Below, piece by piece: positions 15,584 through 22,640 of a stretch of 33,514 nt of DNA. The notes beneath the pieces were generated by a model that saw only the letters and a program-made list of their open reading frames with translations, did no database searches and had not been told where the DNA came from. The translations under genes and the position numbers were made by a program. Source of the DNA: DATEOR01 sp035698665 (lineage in GTDB: Bacteria; Actinomycetota; Thermoleophilia; Gaiellales; Gaiellaceae); the NCBI GenBank assembly GCA_035698665.1, contig DASSBN010000063.1:1-33514 (forward strand), given 5' to 3'. Positions within the stretch are counted from its first letter, which is position 1, and the number at the start of each line of letters is the position of its first letter.

Positions 15584-16239
15584 GCGAACACGTCGGCTTC
15601 CGGGGAGGCCTTGAACTGCTCGAGGCTCCCGTCGAAGACGAGCTCGCCGTCGACCAGAGCGGCGACACGCGTGGCGAAGCGCTCGAGCTCCTCGAGGTTC
15701 TGGGTGGCGAAGACGACCGCTCCCTCGCGCTCGCGCACCGCCGCGGCCACCTCCCAGAGGATCCGCCTCTGGCGGGGGTCGAGCGACGCCGTCGGCTCGT
15801 CGAGGAGAAGGACGTCGGGCCCCGCGAGCAGGGCGACGGCGAGGTTGAGGCGCTGCTGGTTTCCCGCCGAGAGCTCGGCTGTCAGCCTGCCGTCGTCGGG
15901 GAGGTCGAGGAGGCTCATGTAGCGGTTCGCCGCGTCCTTCGGCTCTGGCACCCTCTCGAGGCGGGCGAAGAGCTCGAGGTTCTCGCGCGGAGAGAGGCGC
16001 TGGTAGTGCGCGGGCTTCTGCGGCACCCAGCCGATCCGCGGGCTCGCCCCGCTGACCGAGCCGCCACTCGGATCGAGCGCGCCCGCGAGAATCGAGAGCA
16101 GCGTCGACTTGCCGGCGCCGTTCGGCCCGATGAGCGCGAGAGCGTCCCGCGCGTGTACCTCGAGGCTCGTCGGAGCCAGCGCGACGATGCGCCCGTACCT
16201 CCGCGAGACCCCTTTTGCGCTGAGAAGCGGGCCGTTCAG
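15580..16239 (-). CDS. ABC transporter ATPase, probable CTG start, Gln in place of H-loop His
   Basis: A 219-residue nucleotide-binding subunit if translation begins at CTG 16239. Walker A is GPNGAGKST, the Q-loop PQKPAHYQ, the signature LSAGNQQRLNLA (LSGGQ variant), Walker B VLLLDEPTASLD with the catalytic Glu. The H-loop reads FATQNLEEL, so the switch histidine of the usual TH pair is Gln. No ATG, GTG or TTG occurs in frame between the upstream stop (TAG at about 16294) and Walker A; the first GTG, at 16026, would delete Walker A. CTG 16239 lies 9 bases after AGGGA and starts a typical N-terminus (NGPLLSAKGVSRRYGR). It is divergent from 16494. A sequencing error upstream is the alternative. 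Confidence 0.85.
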   Translation of the reverse strand: MNGPLLSAKGVSRRYGRIVALAPTSLEVHARDALALIGPNGAGKSTLLSILAGALDPSGGSVSGASPRIGWVPQKPAHYQRLSPRENLELFARLERVPEPKDAANRYMSLLDLPDDGRLTAELSAGNQQRLNLAVALLAGPDVLLLDEPTASLDPRQRRILWEVAAAVREREGAVVFATQNLEELERFATRVAALVDGELVFDGSLEQFKASPEADVFA

Positions 16240-16457
16240 CGTCCGACGTCCCTGGCAGGGTGAGAGCGAAGGACGGCCAACACGCCGCCAAGGCTAGCAC
16301 CGTGCCCAACGCGTCCCGTCCCTACGATCAACGGCAAGAAAGCCCTGCAAACCCGAGGAATGTAGTCGGGCTCCGTCCGGCACCCTGGGACTGGTCGTTC
16401 GAGAGCGACGGGGCGCTCGCACTTTCGCCTGAGCCCCTCGAGGAGCAACGTACGCGT

Positions 16458-16486
16458 TTGAAAGCGGTGGGGACCTCCGCTAGCGT
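16458..16486 (+). promoter_or_regulatory. Putative leaderless promoter for the M23-like gene, in the divergent gap
   Basis: TTGAAA (16458-16463), a 17-base spacer and TAGCGT (16481-16486, actinobacterial TAnnnT type) precede ATG 16494 by seven bases, so transcription would begin at or next to the start codon. No ribosome site is seen before the ATG, which agrees with leaderless translation. The rest of the 254-base gap 16240-16493, between two divergent genes, shows no other gene. A minus-strand promoter for the ABC operon must also lie here but I cannot place it. Confidence 0.45.
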
Positions 16487-16493
16487 GCCGCGG

Positions 16494-17282
16494 ATGGCTC
16501 AGCCCCAGGCTCCCGGGCTTGCCTACCGCGCCGCTGAACGGCAGGCGATGCGGGCAAGGGTTCGAAGGGCGCGACGGACGGCCGCACTGGCGGTCGTGGC
16601 GTGCGTCTGTCTCGTCGTGCTCCTGCTCACGGCGTTCGGTTCCGGCAGGAGCTCCGAGGCCACGAACACGGGGCCGGCGCCGACGGGACGCCTCCTGCCG
16701 GCGGGCCCGCCCCGCGCGCAGATCGTCGCCCTTCAGGACACGCTCCGGCTCCAGCTGCCGGTCAACCAGAGCCGCGTGACGGCGATCGGCTACCACGCCT
16801 CCGGCTCGAGCGCGCTCGCCCTCGACCCGAACGGGACGCAGGCGAACGCCGGCCTCCTGAAGCGCATCGTCAACCGCTTCTTCGGGGATTCGAGCTCGGG
16901 CATCCGCTACTACCAGATCAGCGGCGGCGTCGGTCCGGAGACGGGCGGGCTCGACGTCGGCGCGCCGACCGGGACGGACGTCTACGCCCCCGTGGACGGG
17001 AGTGTCATGGCGGTCTCGGACCAGATCGTGAACGGAAAGCCCTACGGGGTGCGGATCGACATCCAGCCGTCCGGCAACCCCGGCGTGGTCGTCACGCTCA
17101 CGAACCTGAGGCCCGACCCGGCTCTCACCGTCGGCATGACAGTGTCGGCAGGACGTACGAAGATCGGCCAGATCATCGACCTTTCCTCGGTCGAGCAGGC
17201 CGCGCTCGCGCGCTACACGCAGGATCGCGGCCAGCACGTCCACGTCGAAGTGCACGCGGCCGGCTCGCTCGCGGTCCCGTAA
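16494..17282 (+). CDS. Membrane-anchored M23/LytM-like protein, probably catalytically inactive
   Basis: A 262-residue protein with a basic cytoplasmic start (RARVRRARR), one span at about residues 29-48, and an exported domain. The C-terminal part reads GGLDVGAPTGTDVYAPVDGSV, then PYGVRIDI and finally GQHVHVEVH, which follows the LytM peptidase fold. In active enzymes the first block is HxGxD; here the histidine position is Thr (ETGGLD), and the HLS-type block is also absent (VVTLTNLR), leaving only HVH. Such degenerate members act as binding or regulatory partners of cell-wall hydrolases (EnvC/NlpD style). The frame is open upstream to 16260, but ATG 16494 fits the promoter. It precedes the phosphoesterase gene by 14 bases. 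Confidence 0.8.
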   Translation: MAQPQAPGLAYRAAERQAMRARVRRARRTAALAVVACVCLVVLLLTAFGSGRSSEATNTGPAPTGRLLPAGPPRAQIVALQDTLRLQLPVNQSRVTAIGYHASGSSALALDPNGTQANAGLLKRIVNRFFGDSSSGIRYYQISGGVGPETGGLDVGAPTGTDVYAPVDGSVMAVSDQIVNGKPYGVRIDIQPSGNPGVVVTLTNLRPDPALTVGMTVSAGRTKIGQIIDLSSVEQAALARYTQDRGQHVHVEVHAAGSLAVP

Positions 17283-17296
17283 GACCCGAGACCGAC

Positions 17297-18070
17297 CTGG
17301 TCATCCTCTTCATCGCAGATGTCTTCGGCCCTCCGGGCCGGCGGGCGGTCGAGGCTCGGCTGCAGGCGCTTCGGGACGAGCTCGGCGCGGGCTTCTGCAT
17401 CGTGAACGGCGAGAACGCCGCCGACGGCGTCGGGATCACGGCCAAGCTCGCGGACAAGATCCTCGCCGCGGGGGCCGACGTGATCACCCTCGGGAACCAC
17501 GTCTGGCGGCAGAGGGACATCATCCCGGTACTCGAGCGCAGGGGGCCCGTCATCCGTCCGGCAAATCTCGGCGGCCCCGGCGCCGGCCTCACGGTGCAGC
17601 CGGCCGCGGACGGAACACCCGTGGCCGTGATCAACCTCCAGGGCGCGCTCTTCCTCTCGCCGCCGCAGAGCCCGTTCCTCGTCGTCGACGAGCTCGTGGA
17701 AGAGGCCCGGCGCGAGGCGAACGTCGTCGTCGTCGACTTCCATGCGGAGGCCACGAGCGAGAAGGTCGCGCTCGCGCGGATGCTCGACGGCCGCGTGACG
17801 GCCGTGCTCGGCACGCACACCCACGTGCAGACGAACGACGCGCGCGTGCAGCCCGGCGGGACGGCAGCGATTACCGACGCGGGCATGACGGGCCCGCACG
17901 ACTCGGTCATCGGAGTCAAGGCGGAGCTCGCCATCGAACGCATGCGGACCGCCATGCCGGTCCGCTTCCATCCGGCCGACGGCGGCGTCCGCATCGAGGG
18001 CGCCGTGGTCGAGTGCGACGCCGACGGCCGCGCTACGCGGTGCGAGCCCCTCCGCGTCCTCGTCGACTGA
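17297..18070 (+). CDS. ymdB: YmdB-like metallophosphoesterase (TIGR00282 type), probable CTG start
   Basis: A 257-residue calcineurin-fold phosphoesterase. ILFIADVFGPPGRRAV, NGENAADG, LGNHVWRQRD, DFHAEATSEK and LGTHTHVQTND are the family metal-binding blocks. Relatives hydrolyse 2',3'-cyclic nucleotides and influence biofilm or RNA turnover. Family members begin with Met directly before a K/R-ILFIGDVVG stretch; here that position is CTG at 17297, and no ATG, GTG or TTG lies in frame between the last base of the upstream gene and the conserved Asp. CTG initiation, helped by coupling to the TAA 14 bases upstream, is the simplest reading. The 3' end overlaps the opposite-strand gene by 38 bases. 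Confidence 0.92.
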   Translation: MVILFIADVFGPPGRRAVEARLQALRDELGAGFCIVNGENAADGVGITAKLADKILAAGADVITLGNHVWRQRDIIPVLERRGPVIRPANLGGPGAGLTVQPAADGTPVAVINLQGALFLSPPQSPFLVVDELVEEARREANVVVVDFHAEATSEKVALARMLDGRVTAVLGTHTHVQTNDARVQPGGTAAITDAGMTGPHDSVIGVKAELAIERMRTAMPVRFHPADGGVRIEGAVVECDADGRATRCEPLRVLVD

Positions 18071-19271
18071 AGGCTGCCAACAGAACGCCGTAGAGCGCGA
18101 CGAGCACGACGTTGCGCACGAGGACGAGCCAGCCCGCCGGCTCGAGCGCGACGACGTCCCAGTAGCGGAACGGGAACCAGAGCTGCGTCGTGACGAGCCC
18201 GACGAGGAGGAGCCCACAGGCCGCAAGCCCGCCCGCGCCGGCCACGGCAGGGACGAGCGGGAGGAGCCAGATCAGGAACTGAGGCGAGAGCACCTTGCCG
18301 AACGCGACGAAGGCGGCCACCGAGGCGGCACCCGCGGTCAGCAGGCCCTCGCGACCCCGGTCGCGCGCCGCGAAGACAGCCCACACGACGCCGACGGCGA
18401 CGAGCTGGAAGGCGGTCTGCAGCGCGGCAAGCGTGTCCGGCAAGGGGCCGGTCAGGTTCTGGGAGCCGTGAGAGCTCTCCACCGTCGCGTCGTAGATCCC
18501 GAGCTGCTGGGCCGCGAGGAGGAGCGAGGCGCCGAGACTCTCGATCTGAAGTGGGCGCCCGAGCTGCGTGCCGATCGAGTGGGCAACACCGCCGGGAGCG
18601 AGGATCAGGAACGGCACGAAGCAGGCTGCGAGGACTCCCGCGAAGCAGGCGAGGCCGATCCAGACGTCGCGTGTCCCCCGCCGTTTGGCCGCCCAGACGA
18701 GCGCGAGCGGGAGCAGCACCAGCGGGTAGATCTTCGCTGCGACCGCGAGTCCGAGGATTCCGAAGCCGAGCCGTTCCCTTCGCCCGACGAAGGCCGCGAG
18801 TGCGGCGATCGTGAGGGCCGCCGGCCAGAGGTCGTATCGGGAGAGGATCACCGTCCCGAGCGCGAGCGGCGCAAGCGCGAAGAAGGAGATCGCCGCAAAG
18901 AGCCGTGCCGGGCTCGCGTCGACAGCCGCGAGCGCGAGGCCGAGCGCCACCACCGCCGCGACCGCACAGGCCCACATGAGGAGCTCGAAGGCGGAGTCGT
19001 AGGCATCGTGCTCGGCGAGCGCCGGGAGCACGAACGCCGGGAGTGCGGCGGGCGGATACTCGAGTTCGAAGTCCCGGTAGGGGACCTGACCGTCGAGGAC
19101 GGCTTCGCCGTAGCGCTCGTACACCGGCGTGTCGACGATCTGCGTCCCGCTCCAGAAGCCTGTGTGCAGGAGGGCCCAGGAGATCGTCAGGAGCACGATC
19201 CCGAGCGCGACAGCCTGCGCGACGCGGCTCGGCTCAGCTCGTGGGAACGAGTGCTCTTGGCTCGTGCTCAA
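18033..19271 (-). CDS. GT87-like polyprenol-phosphate-sugar glycosyltransferase (multi-span membrane protein)
   Basis: A 412-residue protein with about ten hydrophobic spans. The loop after the first span contains YGEAVLDGQVPYRDFELEYPP, the region with acidic residues seen in DUF2029/GT87 mannosyltransferases, and SRYDLWPA and KIYPLVLLPLAL match later conserved parts. Such enzymes transfer sugars from polyprenyl phosphates on the outer face of the membrane. The start is TTG 19271, overlapping the preceding gene by 38 bases, with the C-terminal end overlapping the YmdB gene on the other strand by 38 bases. Exact sugar and acceptor are unknown. Confidence 0.78.
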   Translation of the reverse strand: MSTSQEHSFPRAEPSRVAQAVALGIVLLTISWALLHTGFWSGTQIVDTPVYERYGEAVLDGQVPYRDFELEYPPAALPAFVLPALAEHDAYDSAFELLMWACAVAAVVALGLALAAVDASPARLFAAISFFALAPLALGTVILSRYDLWPAALTIAALAAFVGRRERLGFGILGLAVAAKIYPLVLLPLALVWAAKRRGTRDVWIGLACFAGVLAACFVPFLILAPGGVAHSIGTQLGRPLQIESLGASLLLAAQQLGIYDATVESSHGSQNLTGPLPDTLAALQTAFQLVAVGVVWAVFAARDRGREGLLTAGAASVAAFVAFGKVLSPQFLIWLLPLVPAVAGAGGLAACGLLLVGLVTTQLWFPFRYWDVVALEPAGWLVLVRNVVLVALYGVLLAAFSRRGRGGARTA

Positions 19272-21099
19272 GCTCGGACGGCGGCTCGGCCGGCTCCACC
19301 GCCGGGGCCGGGAGAAGCGCCGGGGCGAAGAACGCGAAGGCGACGAAGGGGAAGAACCAGGGGATGTAGAGGTAGAACCAATGCGTGAGCACGGCCTCGA
19401 AGCCGATGAGGAGCGCGGCCGAGAGCGCGGCGACCTGGAGCTCGTTTTTCACCCGCGGGACGAAGAAGACTGTCAGCGCCGCGAGCAGGAGGAGCACCTT
19501 GAGGCCGGTCTGTACGTCATGGAGGTCCGGGTAGCCCGGGTACTGGCCCCAGTCCCAGATCGAGAACGGCGACTCCCGCGTCAGCTGCCAGCCGAACGTC
19601 CGGTCCCAGAAGACGCGGGCAGCGTGCAGGGGATCGGGCTCGAGGAAGAGGATCCAGAAGCCGACCGCGGTGCCGAGCGCGAACCCGCCGAGGTAGGTGA
19701 GCTTGCTCCTGGCTGCGCCTCGCCAGTCAGGGTACGAGGCCCAGAGCGGGAGCAGGAGGAGGGCGGCGAACTTCGTCCAGGCGCCGAGGGCGAGGAAGAG
19801 GCCGCGCGCCGGCGGAGAGGTGAGGAAGACGAGCCCCCAGATGAGGAGGGCCGGCATGATCGCGTCGTTCGAGTTCGAGCTCGAGACGTACTGCGTGAAC
19901 GGATACGCCGCCCACGCGAAGGCCAGCGTCGCCCCCAGCATCCGCCCTCCGAAACGGAGGCCGAGCAGGCCCATCCCCACGAGCGCGAGCAGATCCCAGA
20001 GAAGCGAGGTGAGATGCGCGGCGGGCAGCCCTGACCACTGGCTCGACCCTCCGTTCCATTTCCCGTCGAAGCCAACCGCGAGGTACCCGGGCACGTAGGC
20101 GAGGTAGCTGACCGGCCCGTAGGTGTCGCCGCGCTCGTTGGCCGACTCGCAGCGGCCGTTCGTCTGCACGTGCTCGCGAACGTAGCCGTCCCCATCCGGG
20201 AGACCGCACGCCTTCCCGTCATCGGTCGGCATGTGGCCGTACGGCATCTCGCCCTGGACGATGCGCTGGCCGCCGTCGATTCCCGCGAGGCCGACGTCGA
20301 TCACGTTCGAGTCGGCGACGTTCAGGCCGGTGCGAAAACCCATGAGGAAGACTGTCGCCGCGAGGAGCGCCCAGGCCGGCCAGAGCGCCCGTGAAGGACC
20401 GCCTCCCTTCCCGCGGACGCCGATCCAGATCATGCGCCCGAGGAGATACGCGAGCACGGGATAGACGAGCGGCATCGCGGTGAAGACGTGGCCGTTGTTG
20501 AAGAAGTAGAGCGAGGCCGAGAACGAGAGCAGCACGAGCAGGTCGACGTTTCGCACGGACGCGATGCGACGGAAGTCCGCGAGCCCGAGCAGGAAGACGA
20601 CGCAGAACGTCAGCCAGATCCACGGATGGTTGATTCCGCGGCCGAAGGCGCCGTCGTAGCCGCGCGCCATCTTCCAGGCGACCTGCGGCCCGGTCCAGGC
20701 CTCGGTCACGCGGCCCGTCGTGTCGTCCACCCTCGCGTCCACGATCTGACCGGCGTCGGGAAGGTCTGACCAGACCTTCACCGACCAGGCGCCGCCGTCC
20801 TCGTCGAGGGTTGCCTGCTTCGTCAGCCCTTTGGCGGGATAGCGCGAGACCCAGTCGGCCACCTTCGGATAGGCGAGGACGGCCGCGATCGCCTCTTTGT
20901 CGGTCAGCTCCGCCGGAGCAGGCTCGTCCTGTGGGACGAAGGGCGTGCCGATGAGGTCGCCGTGCGAGTTGTAGACCGGCGCCTTCGGAGCGGCCGCGGC
21001 CGCGCTCGGCGCTGCGAGCGCTGCGAGCGCGAGGAGGACGGGGGCTAGGCGGCGGGCTGCCGTCGGAAGCTCCAGAGCTTGTTCGCGACGAAGTTCCAC
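19234..21099 (-). CDS. Large multi-span membrane protein with exported PepSY-like domain (glycosyltransferase-like)
   Basis: A 621-residue protein from GTG 21099 (or 613 from CTG 21075). A signal-like segment (LAPVLLALAALAAPSA) is followed by about 120 residues with PepSY features: EAIAAVLAYPKVADWVS, GGAWSVKVWSD and ARVDDTTGRVTEAWTG. Next come about ten membrane spans with a loop holding several Cys and acidic residues (GLPDGDG, RGDTYGPVSYL), like GT-C glycosyltransferases. The N-terminus overlaps gtrA by 55 bases. It lies between a GtrA-like flippase and a GT87-like enzyme, so a role in decorating envelope polymers is likely. Where the PepSY-like domain sits and what it does are inference. 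Confidence 0.75.
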   Translation of the reverse strand: MELRREQALELPTAARRLAPVLLALAALAAPSAAAAAPKAPVYNSHGDLIGTPFVPQDEPAPAELTDKEAIAAVLAYPKVADWVSRYPAKGLTKQATLDEDGGAWSVKVWSDLPDAGQIVDARVDDTTGRVTEAWTGPQVAWKMARGYDGAFGRGINHPWIWLTFCVVFLLGLADFRRIASVRNVDLLVLLSFSASLYFFNNGHVFTAMPLVYPVLAYLLGRMIWIGVRGKGGGPSRALWPAWALLAATVFLMGFRTGLNVADSNVIDVGLAGIDGGQRIVQGEMPYGHMPTDDGKACGLPDGDGYVREHVQTNGRCESANERGDTYGPVSYLAYVPGYLAVGFDGKWNGGSSQWSGLPAAHLTSLLWDLLALVGMGLLGLRFGGRMLGATLAFAWAAYPFTQYVSSSNSNDAIMPALLIWGLVFLTSPPARGLFLALGAWTKFAALLLLPLWASYPDWRGAARSKLTYLGGFALGTAVGFWILFLEPDPLHAARVFWDRTFGWQLTRESPFSIWDWGQYPGYPDLHDVQTGLKVLLLLAALTVFFVPRVKNELQVAALSAALLIGFEAVLTHWFYLYIPWFFPFVAFAFFAPALLPAPAVEPAEPPSELEHEPRALVPTS

Positions 21100-21509
21100 G
21101 GCGTCACGAGGGCGATGGCGATCGCCTGGGCCGGGATCTTCGGCATGCCGATGCCGACGAGGACCGCAAGGAAGAGAAGGTTGGCCGCGAGGGCGATCGT
21201 CGAGACCACGAGGAAGCGGAGCCCTTGATAGGCGAAGTGCCCTCGCTCGTGCCTGAACGTCCAGAGCCGGTTCCACGTGTAGTTGTTCGTCACGGCCACG
21301 AGGAATGAGCAGACGGCGGCAGGGATGTAGTGCATCTCCGCCCAGTGGACGAGCGTCGCGAAGACGGCGAGGTTCACGACGTAGCCCGACGCGCCGACGA
21401 TGCAGAACTTCGCGAGCTGGAACCAATTCGCCCGCTGGCGCAAGGCCACGCCGGCAGCGTCCGAGATCGCGCTCGCTCGCTTCGTCGCAGTGTCCGACGG
21501 CGTGGCCAC
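21045..21509 (-). CDS. GtrA-like membrane protein (polyprenyl-phosphate-sugar flippase family)
   Basis: A 154-residue protein with four spans. FCIVGASGYVVNLAVFATL near residue 34, NNYTWNRLWTFRH in the middle and TPWNFVANKLWSFRR at the end are the repeated N-x-x-W-x-F signatures of the GtrA/DPMS-related family, which move lipid-linked sugars across the membrane. GTG 21509 is the chosen start; the frame is open further upstream, but that part overlaps the PRC-barrel gene stop region and looks like shadow. Its 3' end is overlapped by the large membrane protein next in line. Confidence 0.88.
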   Translation of the reverse strand: MATPSDTATKRASAISDAAGVALRQRANWFQLAKFCIVGASGYVVNLAVFATLVHWAEMHYIPAAVCSFLVAVTNNYTWNRLWTFRHERGHFAYQGLRFLVVSTIALAANLLFLAVLVGIGMPKIPAQAIAIALVTPWNFVANKLWSFRRQPAA

Positions 21510-21522
21510 GTGTCGAGAAAGG

Positions 21523-21966
21523 TTAGACGGCGGGGCGCAGGGCATCGGGGCCAACGACGAGGCCTGGGCCCGCCTCGACGGTCGTCTCGCCCTCGTCCGT
21601 CTCCACGACGATCTCGACGAGCTCGCCCTCGGGCGTGAACACGAGGTCGAGGACGATTCCGAGTGAGCGCCCTTCCCGTCGAACGGGAAAACCCCGGACT
21701 GCGGTGAGCGCACGGCCGCGGTCTCGGTAGAAGTCGAGCTCCTGCCGCATGAGCACGAGCGCCGAAGGGACCGAGATCACGTTCTCGCCGATCTCACAGG
21801 CGGGTAGCGGCAGATAGCGGTGGAGGCGGTCGCCGCAGAGGACGTCGAAACCCAGCACGCGCTGGAGCGAGTCGTCGAGAAGGACGTCCACGACGGCGCC
21901 GAGGCGGATGTCGGCGAAGCAAACCGCGCGGCTTTCGACCGCGCTCGCGCGGAGACCCCCATCCAT
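21523..21966 (-). CDS. PRC-barrel domain protein
   Basis: A 147-residue soluble protein from ATG 21966; GTG 21987 would add seven residues. Two PRC-barrel-like halves are visible: ADIRLGAVVDVLLDDSLQRV with LGFDVLCGD, and FPVRREGRSLGIVLDLVFTPEGELVEIVVE. The fold occurs in ribosome maturation factor RimM, photosynthetic reaction centres and sporulation proteins, usually as a protein-binding module. No second domain is visible to indicate a pathway. It sits between the isoaspartate methyltransferase and gtrA in the same direction, 35 and 13 bases away. Confidence 0.72.
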   Translation of the reverse strand: MDGGLRASAVESRAVCFADIRLGAVVDVLLDDSLQRVLGFDVLCGDRLHRYLPLPACEIGENVISVPSALVLMRQELDFYRDRGRALTAVRGFPVRREGRSLGIVLDLVFTPEGELVEIVVETDEGETTVEAGPGLVVGPDALRPAV

Positions 21967-22001
21967 CGCCCCCGAAGATTCCCGCACCGGGGAGGGCGAA
22001 A

Positions 22002-22640
22002 CTAGAAGCCTTCGGCCCCGACGAGCGGGACGAAGCGGCAGGGAACCGAGCGCGCCACCGCCGGGCCTTCGGGGCTGCGGACGATGACCTCGAGGCGCTG
22101 GCCATGCTGTCCGCCCACCGGCACGACGAGCCTCCCGCGCTCGCGAAGCTCCTCATAGAGGGACGCGGGCATTGCGGGCGCCGCCGCGGCGACGACGATG
22201 GCGTCGTACGGACCGTGCTCCGGCAGCCCCAGCGACCCGTCGCCCACGTGCACCTCCACGTTCTCGTAGCCGGCGTCGGCGAGCCGCGCGCCCGCTCGCT
22301 CGGCGAGCTCCGGGATGCGCTCGATCGTGTGGACCGTTGCGCCGAGCTCGGCGAGCACGGCCGCCTGGTAGCCCGAGCCGGTGCCGATGTCGAGCACGCG
22401 ATCTCCGTCGCGCACCTCCGCCGCCTGGCAGATGACCGCGACCATGTAGGGCTGGGAGATGGTCTGTCCGTAGCCGATGCGCAGTGGCATGTCCCGATAC
22501 GCCTTGTGCAGGTCGCGCTCGGGGACGAAGAGATCTCGTCGAACGCGGCCCATCGCCCCGAGCACGCGCTCGTCGGTGATCCCGCGGTCCGCGAGCTGCT
22601 CGACGACCATCGCCTCCCGCTCGTCGGCGAAGTCAGACAC
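22002..22640 (-). CDS. pcm: Protein-L-isoaspartate O-methyltransferase
   Basis: A 212-residue SAM enzyme that methylates isoaspartyl residues so that aged proteins can be repaired. DLFVPERDLHKAYRD, GYGQTISQPYMVA and DIGTGSGYQAAVLAELG with VHTIERIPEL are diagnostic; DAIVVAAAAP with LRERGRLVVPVG completes the fold. GTG 22640 overlaps the phosphodiesterase stop by eight bases (GTGTCTGA), and this start gives the normal family length. It is the second gene after the phosphodiesterase in a tightly packed run. Confidence 0.95.
   Translation of the reverse strand: MSDFADEREAMVVEQLADRGITDERVLGAMGRVRRDLFVPERDLHKAYRDMPLRIGYGQTISQPYMVAVICQAAEVRDGDRVLDIGTGSGYQAAVLAELGATVHTIERIPELAERAGARLADAGYENVEVHVGDGSLGLPEHGPYDAIVVAAAAPAMPASLYEELRERGRLVVPVGGQHGQRLEVIVRSPEGPAVARSVPCRFVPLVGAEGF

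Noticed and set aside
14372..15922. Plus-strand open frame of 516 codons
   Set aside because: Antisense to the ABC permease and ATPase; extremely charged low-complexity product.
17173..18975. Minus-strand open frame of 600 codons
   Set aside because: Shadow spanning the opposite strand of the M23-like and YmdB-like genes and a wrong frame of the GT87-like gene; product is Arg/Ser/Ala-rich noise.
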